Positions 1-8,145 of a DNA stretch of 64,000 nucleotides are shown here, one piece after another. The notes under the pieces were generated by a model. It had not been told where the DNA came from. It saw only the letters and a list, made by a program, of their open reading frames with translations, and made no database searches. How positions within the stretch are numbered: position 1 is the first letter of the stretch; every line of letters begins with the position of its first letter. The translations under genes and the position numbers were made by a program. The stretch comes from an uncultured Oscillibacter sp. (lineage in GTDB: Bacteria; Bacillota; Clostridia; Oscillospirales; Oscillospiraceae): contig NZ_CANTJS010000007.1 of assembly GCF_947654275.1 (NCBI RefSeq), forward strand, positions 1 to 64,000. Reading direction: 5' to 3'.

Positions 1-54
1 TCTCTTGGCTTTCCCCAACCGAGTTCCTTGTCCAATTTGTTTGACAATCCTACA

Positions 55-322
55 GGCGGGTCCCCTGAGGGACCCGCCGAGACTGTCGAAAAAACGGATT
101 GCTTTCAGTTTTCGGAAAGGAAGATAGTATGAAAGACAGCGCAGCCCTTGGCGGCTCTGCCGCTTAGGGATGCGGCGTGCCCTTTACGGGTAAACCCATC
201 AGGGGTGTCTTTCATGTTCAATCAATAAGTTTACAAAACTTTTTTGAAGTTTTGTAAACTTGCTCAGCCTGTCGAAAAGACTTTTTCGACAGGCTGAGCG
301 GGTCCCCTGAGGGACCCGCCTT
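55..322. mobile_element. MITE-like non-coding element with long terminal inverted repeats
   Basis: Left end aggcgggtcccctgagggacccgccgagactgtcgaaaaaa matches the reverse complement of the right end (ctttttcgacaggctgagcgggtcccctgagggacccgcct). Internal inverted pairs atgaaagaca/tgtctttcat and agtttacaaaac/gttttgtaaact. No convincing ORF. Confidence 0.6.
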
Positions 323-369
323 TGTTCTCAGATAATTTTTGTTCTCAGATAATTTTTGTTCTCAGATGG
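321..369. repeat. 17-bp tandem repeat (gataatttttgttctca), about 2.6 copies
   Basis: Direct reading; ends at the nagA stop codon. Confidence 0.85.
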
Positions 370-1491
370 TTACAGTCCGCCGAAGACGGTCTGACCCCGG
401 AACAGCACCGCTTTCAGCTCCAGGTTCCGGTCCAGCACGGCGACGTTGGCGTCCTTGCCTGCGTCCAGACTGCCCACCCGGTCATAGATGCCCAGGACCC
501 TGGCGGGATTCACCGCCGCCGCGGTCACAGCGTCCTCCAGAGGAATCCCGAAGGAAACCGCCGTCCTCATGCAGCTCATCAGGTCCGTGACGGAACCGGC
601 AATGGTGCCGTCCGCCAGAGTGGCCAGCTTGCCCTGGACCCGCACCGCCTGGCCGCCCAGGGTGTAGTCCCCGTCGGGCATGCCGGCGGCCCGCATGGTG
701 TCGCTGATCAGCACCATCCGCTCCCGGCCCATCAGACGGAAGGTGGCCCGGACCACTGCCGGGTGGATGTGGATGCCGTCGCAGATCAGCTCGCAGTATA
801 CCTCCGGGCTGTCCGCCGCCGCCCCGACGACGCCGGGGTCCCGGTGGGCGAAGGGAGGCATGGCGTTATAGAGGTGTGTGACCTCCCGGGCTCCCGCCTG
901 GAAGGCGGCCAGGGCCGTGTCATAGTTGGCGGTGGTGTGGGCCACGCTGACGGTGACATGCCTGCTGGCCTCCCGGATGAAATCCACGGCTCCCTCCAGC
1001 TCCGGCGCCACCGACACCAGCTTCACCAGTCCCTGAGAGGCCTCAATCAGCGCCTCCAGCTGAGGCAGGCTGGGCTTTTGGAGCCAGGCGCCGTTCTGAG
1101 CGCCCTTCTTCGCCTCGGAGAGGAACGGCCCCTCCAGGTTCACGCCCACCAGCTCGGCCCCCGGTTTTCCGGCGGCGCGGTGAGCGGCGGCGGTTTGGCA
1201 GATGGTCAGAAGCTGTTCTGCCGCCAGGGTCATGCCGGCGGGGCAGATCTGGGTGACGCCCCGGCTGAGCTCATAGGCCGCCATGGTCTCCAGACCCTGA
1301 GGGTCGCCGTCGGAGAAGTCCGCCCCCCGGCAGCCGTGGAAATGGAGGTCCGTCAGACCGGGAATCAGGAAGCAGTCCGCCGCGGCGATGGGGTCCCCGG
1401 CATCGGGGACAATTTTTCCGCCCTCGATGCACAGGTCCCGCTCCACAAAGCCCGCCTGGGGGTCAAATACCCGTGCGCCGGTGAGTCTCAT
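370..1491 (-). CDS. nagA: N-acetylglucosamine-6-phosphate deacetylase
   Basis: 373 aa; DLHFHGCRGADFSDGD, NLEGPFLSEAKKGAQN, HLYNAMPPFAHRDPGVVG, LISDTMRAAGMPDG motifs; overlaps nagB by 4 bp. Confidence 0.95.
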   Translation of the reverse strand: MRLTGARVFDPQAGFVERDLCIEGGKIVPDAGDPIAAADCFLIPGLTDLHFHGCRGADFSDGDPQGLETMAAYELSRGVTQICPAGMTLAAEQLLTICQTAAAHRAAGKPGAELVGVNLEGPFLSEAKKGAQNGAWLQKPSLPQLEALIEASQGLVKLVSVAPELEGAVDFIREASRHVTVSVAHTTANYDTALAAFQAGAREVTHLYNAMPPFAHRDPGVVGAAADSPEVYCELICDGIHIHPAVVRATFRLMGRERMVLISDTMRAAGMPDGDYTLGGQAVRVQGKLATLADGTIAGSVTDLMSCMRTAVSFGIPLEDAVTAAAVNPARVLGIYDRVGSLDAGKDANVAVLDRNLELKAVLFRGQTVFGGL

Positions 1492-2240
1492 ACGGTCATG
1501 ACCCCTTCCCGGTTATCCAGACGGCTCAGGGCCGCCTTGTCCGCGACCAGCACCACGTCCGGGTGGAGCCGGAGGATGGAGGCGGGAAGCTTGGGGGTGA
1601 CGGGGCCGGTGAGGGCCTTGGCCAGGGCGTCGGCCTTGTCCTCGCCGCTGACCACCAGAAGAATTTTCTTTGCCTGCATGATGTGCCTGATGCCCATGGT
1701 CAGAGCCTGGCGGGGCACCTCGTCCTCGGAGGCGAAGAAGCGCTTGTTGGCGTCAATGGTGCTGGGGGCCAGCTCGATGATATGGGTGCCCAGCTCAAAG
1801 CAGTCTCCCGGCTCGTTGAAGCCGATGTGGCCGTTCCGGCCCATGCCCAGCAGCTGGAGGTCCACACCGCCCAGACTCTCAATAAGCCGGTCGTAGCGGG
1901 CGCACTCCGCCCCGGCGTCCTCCGCCAGGCCGTTGGGCACATAGGTGTTTTCCGGCAGGATGTCCACATGGTCAAAAAGGTGCTCCTGCATGAAGTAACG
2001 GTAGCTCTGGGGATGGGTCCCGCTGAGGCCCCAGTACTCGTCCAGGTTGACGCTCTTCACCCGGGCGAAGGACAGGTCTTTTTTCCCGTACCACTCCACC
2101 AGCTGTTCATAGGTCCCCACAGGGCTGGAGCCGGTGGCCAGACCCAGGACGCAGTCCGGCTTCATGATCACCTGGGCGGAGATCACATTGGCTGCCTGAC
2201 GGCTCATGGCGCGGTAATCCGCGCATTCGTAAATTCTCAT
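1488..2240 (-). CDS. nagB: Glucosamine-6-phosphate deaminase
   Basis: MRIYECADYRAMSRQAANVISAQV...LGLATGSSPVGTY...NLDEYWGL; start chosen at 2240 rather than the longer track ORF. Confidence 0.95.
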   Translation of the reverse strand: MRIYECADYRAMSRQAANVISAQVIMKPDCVLGLATGSSPVGTYEQLVEWYGKKDLSFARVKSVNLDEYWGLSGTHPQSYRYFMQEHLFDHVDILPENTYVPNGLAEDAGAECARYDRLIESLGGVDLQLLGMGRNGHIGFNEPGDCFELGTHIIELAPSTIDANKRFFASEDEVPRQALTMGIRHIMQAKKILLVVSGEDKADALAKALTGPVTPKLPASILRLHPDVVLVADKAALSRLDNREGVMTV

Positions 2241-2586
2241 GGCAATCTCTCCTTTTGACGTTCTTGACGTTGGTTTCGGCGCTTCATCCCGCCGCCCGTG
2301 CCCCGGCGGAAGCCGGCTTTCAGGACTTTTGTGCTTTTCGCCAGAATACATGAAAATACTATACTAAATTTTGTCAATCCAATCAATGGATTTTCGTCCG
2401 TGCTTTTTGTTTTTTTCTCCGCCGGGCCGGGGAGCCGGTCTGCCGTTTAAATGCTGTTAATTTCCCTCTGCCGCTTGCAATTCCGGTGGAACGTGCTACA
2501 ATGGAAGCCGGAAAAGTCCCGGCGTCGGTTTGGCCGGGGGCCGGGAGACCGATTCTAATTTTTCTAAAGAGGGTGACTCAGGAACT

Positions 2587-4482
2587 ATGGAATGGACGAT
2601 GACAGCCAACGCGCCGGGCACGGCTGCGCTGATGCAGGGCAACGAGGCCATCGTGCGGGGCGCGGTAGAGGCGGGCATCCACTTCGCGGCGTCCTATCCC
2701 GGTTCCCCTTCCTCCCAGATTCTGGGGATGCTGGGGAAGATTGCCCGGGAGCGGAATTTTTACGCCGAGTGGTCCACCAACGAGGTCTGCGCCATTCAGG
2801 CCTGCATGGGCGCGTCCTTCGCCGGGGCGCGGGCGCTGTGCGTGGTAAAGCAGAATGGTCTTCTCTGCACGGCGGACGCCCTGCACTGCGGGGCCCAGCA
2901 GGGCGTGAAGGGCGGTCTGGTGGTGGTGACCAGCGACGACCCAAGCGCTCACTCCAGCACCAATGAGTTCGACTCCCGCTGGCAGGCCCAGTCCGCCAGC
3001 GTGGCGCTGCTGGAGCCCACCACCATGCAGGAGGCCAAGGACATGATTCCCTATGCCTTCGAGCTCTCGGAGCGCGTCGGGCAGATTGTGATTGTCCGGC
3101 TGACCACCCGGGTCTGCCATGGCCGGGGCTGCGTGACCCTGGGGGAGCTGCCGGAGGAGAACAGGCCCCTGGAGCGGGTCCGGGAATGGGACCGGATGGT
3201 GTGCGTGTCCTACATGCACGGCCCCATGCTGGAAAAGCTGGAGGCCCTGCGGGGGGCCTTCAATGAGAGCCCCTATAACCACTATTCCGGCCCGGAGGGG
3301 GCCCGGGACCTGATTGTGGCCGGCGGCACCGGGCGGCTCTACGCCCAGGAGGCCGTGAAGCGGCTGGGTGTTCAGGACCGGGTGGGACTCCTCAGCCTGG
3401 GCGCCCTGTGGCCCCTGCCGGAGGACTACATACTCAAACACCTCCGCGCCGCGGAGCGGGTTTTGATTCTGGAGGAGGTGGACCCCTTCCTGGAACAGGG
3501 CCTGGAGGCCCTGGCGGGCAGGGAGAGGCTGTCCCTGACCTTCCTCGGCCGCGACCACGGGGCCCTGCCCAAAATCGGAGAGCTGGACCCGGACAATGTG
3601 GAAAAGGCCATTTCCGTTCTCACCGGCGCGCCCCTGCCGGAGAAGCGCCTGCCGGAGGGGGCGGGGAAGACGCCTCTGCCTGTCCGGGAGCTGACATTCT
3701 GCGCCGGCTGCCCCCACCGGGCCACCTTTTACCTGCTGAAAAAGGCCCTGCGCCAGGAGAAGAACCCCGGCATTGTGGTGGGCGACATCGGCTGCTACTT
3801 CATGGCGGGCCAGTCCGCCGGGCAGTACGGCTATCAGGCCTGCAACTGCATGGGCTCCGGCGTCAGCATGGCCGAGGGCCTGGGCCAGCTGACCCACTAC
3901 GGACTGGACCAGAAGGTAGTCACCATCTGCGGCGACTCCACCTTCTTCCATACCATCATGCCCGGCATCGTCAACGCCGTCTATCAGAGCGCCAACATGC
4001 TCCTGATTGTGCTGGACAACTCCGCCACCGCCATGACCGGCTTCCAGCCCCATCCCGGCACCGGCCTCACGGCCATGGGGGACCGGGCCAGACCCATGGA
4101 TATTCAGAAGATTCTGGAGGCCATCGGCTGCGAGGTGGAGGTGGCCGACCCCTTCGAGACCGTCCAGGCGGAGAAGACCCTCCGGCGGATGCTGGCCCGG
4201 CGCGGCATGAACGTCCTGATTATGCGCCAGCCCTGCGCCACCCTGAAAACCAAGGAGCGAAAGGGGAAGAAGCCCAGGGTCTGGGTGGACCAGAGCAGGT
4301 GCATCGGTGAGGGCTGCGGCTGCGACAAGCATTGCAGCCGGGTCTGGGGCTGCCCCGGCAACACCTGGGACTTCTCCACAGGCAAGGCCCAGATCGACCC
4401 GGTTACCTGCGTGGGCTGCGGCGTGTGCGCCAAGCTCTGCCCCGCCGGGGCCATTCAAGTGGAAGGAGGAGAGGAAGCATGA
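2587..4482 (+). CDS. iorA: Indolepyruvate ferredoxin oxidoreductase, alpha subunit
   Basis: TPP-binding segment GDSTFFHTIMPGIVNAVYQ, FCAGCPHRATFY, C-terminal CxxCxxCxxxCP Fe-S cluster (CVGCGVCAKLCPAGAI). Confidence 0.93.
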   Translation: MEWTMTANAPGTAALMQGNEAIVRGAVEAGIHFAASYPGSPSSQILGMLGKIARERNFYAEWSTNEVCAIQACMGASFAGARALCVVKQNGLLCTADALHCGAQQGVKGGLVVVTSDDPSAHSSTNEFDSRWQAQSASVALLEPTTMQEAKDMIPYAFELSERVGQIVIVRLTTRVCHGRGCVTLGELPEENRPLERVREWDRMVCVSYMHGPMLEKLEALRGAFNESPYNHYSGPEGARDLIVAGGTGRLYAQEAVKRLGVQDRVGLLSLGALWPLPEDYILKHLRAAERVLILEEVDPFLEQGLEALAGRERLSLTFLGRDHGALPKIGELDPDNVEKAISVLTGAPLPEKRLPEGAGKTPLPVRELTFCAGCPHRATFYLLKKALRQEKNPGIVVGDIGCYFMAGQSAGQYGYQACNCMGSGVSMAEGLGQLTHYGLDQKVVTICGDSTFFHTIMPGIVNAVYQSANMLLIVLDNSATAMTGFQPHPGTGLTAMGDRARPMDIQKILEAIGCEVEVADPFETVQAEKTLRRMLARRGMNVLIMRQPCATLKTKERKGKKPRVWVDQSRCIGEGCGCDKHCSRVWGCPGNTWDFSTGKAQIDPVTCVGCGVCAKLCPAGAIQVEGGEEA

Positions 4483-5105
4483 TTCAGCTGAAATACGACC
4501 CTCTGAACATCGTGGTCTGCGGCATCGGCGGCCAGGGCAACGTCCTGGCGGCGGAGGTGGTGGGCAGCGCCATGATCGACCGGGGCTGCCGGGTGGCGGT
4601 GGGTGAGACCTACGGCGCTTCCCAGCGGGGCGGCTCGGTCATGAGCCATGTCCGGGTCTCCCTTCAGGACGACCCCAGCGTGCTGATTCCCTCCGGCGAG
4701 GCCCACATCATCATCGGCTTTGAGCCTCTGGAGACCCTGCGCATCGCCCGGAAATACGCCGGGGCGGACACCGTGGCGGTTTACGACCCCCGGCCCGTCT
4801 ATCCCCTGGGCGTTCTCCAGGGCGTCCAGACCTATCCGGATTTGGACGCGCTCCAGGAGGAAATCCGCAGTCTGACCACCCTGGCCCTGGCGGTGCCCGC
4901 GGCGGACATCGCCATGGAGGCCGGGGACTCCCGGGCCGCCAACATCGCCCTGCTGGGGGCCTTCAGCCAGGTCCCCGGAGCGCCTCTGAGCCGGGAGGAC
5001 CTGGAGAAGATTCTGGCCCGGCGCTTCAAGGGCCCGGTGCTGGAGCTGAATCAAAAGGCCTTCGCCATGGGCTGCGGGGCCGCAGGGAAAGGAGGGGCGC
5101 AGTGA
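4479..5105 (+). CDS. iorB: Indolepyruvate ferredoxin oxidoreductase, beta subunit
   Basis: MIQLKYDPLNIVVCGIGGQGNVLAAEVVGSAM...GETYGASQRGGSVMSHVR; overlaps iorA by 4 bp. Confidence 0.92.
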   Translation: MIQLKYDPLNIVVCGIGGQGNVLAAEVVGSAMIDRGCRVAVGETYGASQRGGSVMSHVRVSLQDDPSVLIPSGEAHIIIGFEPLETLRIARKYAGADTVAVYDPRPVYPLGVLQGVQTYPDLDALQEEIRSLTTLALAVPAADIAMEAGDSRAANIALLGAFSQVPGAPLSREDLEKILARRFKGPVLELNQKAFAMGCGAAGKGGAQ

Positions 5106-5362
5106 TGAATTCCATTCAGGTGCGCTTTCTCCACCCCTTCAGCGGCGAGGCGCTGACCGTGTCCCTGCTCAGGGACACCCGTTTCTCCGGGCTGACGGCG
5201 CTGCTGTATGAAAAGGGCTTTCTGGAGCCCCAGAAGCCCGGCTACCGCTATCTCTATCAGGAACACCTGTGCGGCACGGGCCGCGTCTTGGGGGACTATA
5301 TCCCGGAGAGCGCCGGGGAGATGACCTTGGAGATCTTCGCGTTCCCGGAAGTTCTGGTTTAA
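5102..5362 (+). CDS. Small conserved-looking protein, possible ubiquitin-like beta-grasp fold
   Basis: 86 aa, translationally coupled to iorB (ATGA overlap); MNSIQVRFLHPFSGEALTVSLLRDTRFSGLTALLYEKGFL pattern. Confidence 0.7.
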   Translation: MMNSIQVRFLHPFSGEALTVSLLRDTRFSGLTALLYEKGFLEPQKPGYRYLYQEHLCGTGRVLGDYIPESAGEMTLEIFAFPEVLV

Positions 5363-5378
5363 AGGAGGGAGAACGACC

Positions 5379-6488
5379 ATGCTGAGTACGATTGCGCTGG
5401 ATACCCAGGTGCTCCGGCCGGGCCTTTGCACCGGCTGCGGCGCCTGTCAGGGGCTGTGCCCTTATTGGAGCTCCGTGAAGGGACGGACGGTTCTCCTCTT
5501 CGACTGTGAGCGGCTGGACGGCCGCTGCCAGCGGTTCTGTCCCCGGATGCCCACGGACCTGGACGCCCTGCGGAGGAAGTTTTTCCCGGCGGAGACCATT
5601 CTCCCCGAAATCGGCCCCTATCGGGGGCTCTGCCTGACCCGGGCCGCCGACCCGGCGGTCCGTGCCCGCGCCCAGCACGGCGGCACCGTGACCGCCCTGG
5701 TGGAGCTGGCGATGAAGGAGGGCTTTATCGACGCCGCCGTTCTCACCCGGTCCCACGGCGGACTGGACCCCGAGGGGGTCCTGGCCGCCACGCCGGAGGA
5801 GGTCCGGCAGTGCGGGGGGAGCAGCTTCCAGATTCCCCCTACCCTGGCGGAGCTGAACCGGGCCTTGAAGGAGGACCGTTATCACAAAATTGGCGTGGTG
5901 GGCACCCCCTGCAAGACCCTGGCGGTCTATAAGATGATGGCGAACCCCCTGCCGGACAACGACAACCACGCCGGGAACATCGGCATGGTCTTCGGTCTCT
6001 TCTGCGGCTGGGGCCTGGACTGGGAGGGCCTCCGCGACCTGGCCCTGTCTCACTGCAACCTGAACATGCTGAGCCATATGGATATTCCTCCCAGCAAGTT
6101 CCACTCTCTGGAGCTGACCGAATACAGGAGGAGCGTGTCTGTGGATTTGGATGAAGTCCTGCCGCTGGTCCGGCCCGCCTGCCGGGCCTGCACAGACATG
6201 ACGGCGGAGTTTGCCGATCTCTCTGTCGGCGGAGCCCGGAGCGCCAACGGCTGGGACGTGGACAAGGGGTGGAATCAGGTGATTGTCCGGTCCGAAAAGG
6301 GCGAAGCCCTGCTGAAGCTGGCCCGGGAACAGGGCGTGCTGGAGTTCAGGGACCCCATGGAGGGGGGACTGGAGAAGCTGAAAAAGGCGTCTCTGGGCAA
6401 GAAGCGCACCGGCGTGAAGGCCGTGCGGGACCTCACCGGCGGCCTGGGCTATCTGGAGCCCAGCGCGGCGCTGTTTGAAAATCTGTAA
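5379..6488 (+). CDS. Coenzyme F420 hydrogenase/dehydrogenase beta-subunit (FrhB) family protein
   Basis: CTGCGACQGLCPY N-terminus, RAADPAVRARAQHGGTVTALVELAMKEGFIDAAVLT, KIGVVGTPCKTLAVYKM, FCGWGLDW. Confidence 0.88.
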   Translation: MLSTIALDTQVLRPGLCTGCGACQGLCPYWSSVKGRTVLLFDCERLDGRCQRFCPRMPTDLDALRRKFFPAETILPEIGPYRGLCLTRAADPAVRARAQHGGTVTALVELAMKEGFIDAAVLTRSHGGLDPEGVLAATPEEVRQCGGSSFQIPPTLAELNRALKEDRYHKIGVVGTPCKTLAVYKMMANPLPDNDNHAGNIGMVFGLFCGWGLDWEGLRDLALSHCNLNMLSHMDIPPSKFHSLELTEYRRSVSVDLDEVLPLVRPACRACTDMTAEFADLSVGGARSANGWDVDKGWNQVIVRSEKGEALLKLAREQGVLEFRDPMEGGLEKLKKASLGKKRTGVKAVRDLTGGLGYLEPSAALFENL

Positions 6489-6507
6489 GTCTGCAAAAAC
6501 TGGAAAA

Positions 6508-6554
6508 GACCCGTTTCCCGGCGCTGCTGAGAGCCCGGGAGACGGGCCTTTTTT
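6508..6554 (+). terminator. Probable Rho-independent terminator
   Basis: ccgtttcccgg / ccgggagacggg stem followed by ctttttt, directly after the FrhB-like gene. Confidence 0.7.
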
Positions 6555-6596
6555 ACGTGTTCGACTTCTTTTGCGCGTTCGACTTCTTTTGCGCGT

Positions 6597-7376
6597 TCAG
6601 TCAAGGAATGCCGCTCGCAAGGTCTCTGCCACGGTCCGGCAGCGGTTCGGGATTTTCTCCCGGAGCTCCGGAGCGGCGGTCTCCATGATATAGGGCCGGC
6701 CCACCCGCTCCAGCATGGGCAGGTCGTTGTAGTTGTCCCCGAAGGCCATGACCTCCTCCAGGCCGATGCCCAGGGCGGCGCAGAGCCGGGTCAGCCCTGT
6801 GCCCTTGTCCGCCAGGGTGAAGTCCACCCAGGCCTCTCCGGCAATGGCGGCCCGAAAGACGCCGCCCCAGCGGGGGGACAGGGCCTGCCAGGTCTCCTCC
6901 AGACAGCCGGGGCACCAGGCGGAGACCTTGACGATGTCCTCAGGGACCTGGTCCGGCGAGGCCAGGGTCACGGTGCGGTTGCCCACAAAATCCCGGACCA
7001 GCTCCAGCATGCCCGGCCTCTTGGGGAAGATGTAGCTGGTGTTCTCCCCGGAGACCAGCACCTCCGCCTCTGGCAGGGCGGCGATGTCCCGGCACAGGGC
7101 TTCCGCCCGGGGGCGGTCCATGACGGTCTTGGCCAGAACGGGGCCGGGGCTGCCGGGGCCGAAGACCACCGCCCCGTTTTCACAGAGAAAGGGGAGCCGG
7201 TCCGCCGCCGGGGCGAAGAGCCGCCGGAGGCTGCTGTACTGCCGCCCGCTGGCGGGGCAGAAGAGAATGCCCCGCTCCGCCAGACGGCGGATTTCCTGAA
7301 AAATTTCCTCCGGGATTTCCGTGGCTCCGTTTTGAAGCAGGGTCCCGTCAATGTCGCTGGCAATCAGGCGGATCAT
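6597..7376 (-). CDS. HAD-superfamily hydrolase (Cof-like)
   Basis: MIRLIASDIDGTLLQNGATEIPEE...FGDNYNDLPMLERVGRPYIMETA. Confidence 0.92.
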   Translation of the reverse strand: MIRLIASDIDGTLLQNGATEIPEEIFQEIRRLAERGILFCPASGRQYSSLRRLFAPAADRLPFLCENGAVVFGPGSPGPVLAKTVMDRPRAEALCRDIAALPEAEVLVSGENTSYIFPKRPGMLELVRDFVGNRTVTLASPDQVPEDIVKVSAWCPGCLEETWQALSPRWGGVFRAAIAGEAWVDFTLADKGTGLTRLCAALGIGLEEVMAFGDNYNDLPMLERVGRPYIMETAAPELREKIPNRCRTVAETLRAAFLD

Positions 7377-7404
7377 GCCGCGTCCTCCTTTTCCTCCGCC
7401 GGCG

Positions 7405-8145
7405 CTACCGGCAGGTATCCTGATATTCCGAGGGGCTCATGCCCGTCACCTTCTTGAAGGTGGCGGAGAAATGGGTGATGTCCCGGTAGCCCACCTGCTC
7501 CGCCACCTCGTAGACCTTCACCCGGCAGTCCCGCAGCAGCTCCATGGCCTTCTGAATGCGGTAGCGGGTCAGGTAGTTCAGCAGGGTGTAGTCCGTTTCC
7601 TTCTTGAAGGTGTGGCTCAGGTGCCCCTCGCTGAGGCCCAGGTTCTGGGCAATGGCGCTGATGGTGATGCCGGGGTCGCTGTAGTGGACGCCGATGTAGT
7701 CCATGGCCTCCAGGACGTATTTGCTCTTGTCCCCCTTTTTCAGCCCCGGCAGGGGAAGGGGGCCGCCGCCCCGCTCCGTCCGCCGCCGCAGGGCCGTCAC
7801 CGCCTGCTCCAGGTCGCCGTCGTGGAAGGGCTTGAGAAGAAAGTCCACCGCCCCCAGCCGCAGGGCGCTCCGGGCGTAGGTGAAGCTGTCATAGGCGGTG
7901 AGGATGATGACATAGACCTGGTTCCCCCTCTCCCGGAGGCGGCGGACCATCTCCAGACCGTCCATCTGGGGCATTTTCAAATCCGTGATAATCAGGGAGG
8001 GATTCAGCCGCTCCACGGCCTCCAGGCCCTCCAGCCCGTTGGAGGCCTCTCCCACGACGACGCAGTCCAGCGCCGCCCAGTCCACCGCCAGGACGATGCC
8101 CCTGCGGATCATCTCCTCGTCCTCCACTACCAGCACTTTCAGCAT
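7405..8145 (-). CDS. Response regulator, YesN/AraC type
   Basis: MLKVLVVEDEEMIRRGIVLAVDW...LIITDLKMPQMDGLEMV with C-terminal AraC HTH (ISAIAQNLGLSEGHLSHTFKKETDYTLLNYLTRYRIQKAMELL). Track ORF extends upstream spuriously. Confidence 0.93.
   Translation of the reverse strand: MLKVLVVEDEEMIRRGIVLAVDWAALDCVVVGEASNGLEGLEAVERLNPSLIITDLKMPQMDGLEMVRRLRERGNQVYVIILTAYDSFTYARSALRLGAVDFLLKPFHDGDLEQAVTALRRRTERGGGPLPLPGLKKGDKSKYVLEAMDYIGVHYSDPGITISAIAQNLGLSEGHLSHTFKKETDYTLLNYLTRYRIQKAMELLRDCRVKVYEVAEQVGYRDITHFSATFKKVTGMSPSEYQDTCR

Noticed and set aside
322-1896. 524-aa plus-strand ORF
   Set aside because: Antisense to nagA and nagB; those have clear family motifs.
2578-4458. 626-aa minus-strand ORF
   Set aside because: Antisense to iorA; low-information G/A/L/H/Q-rich translation.
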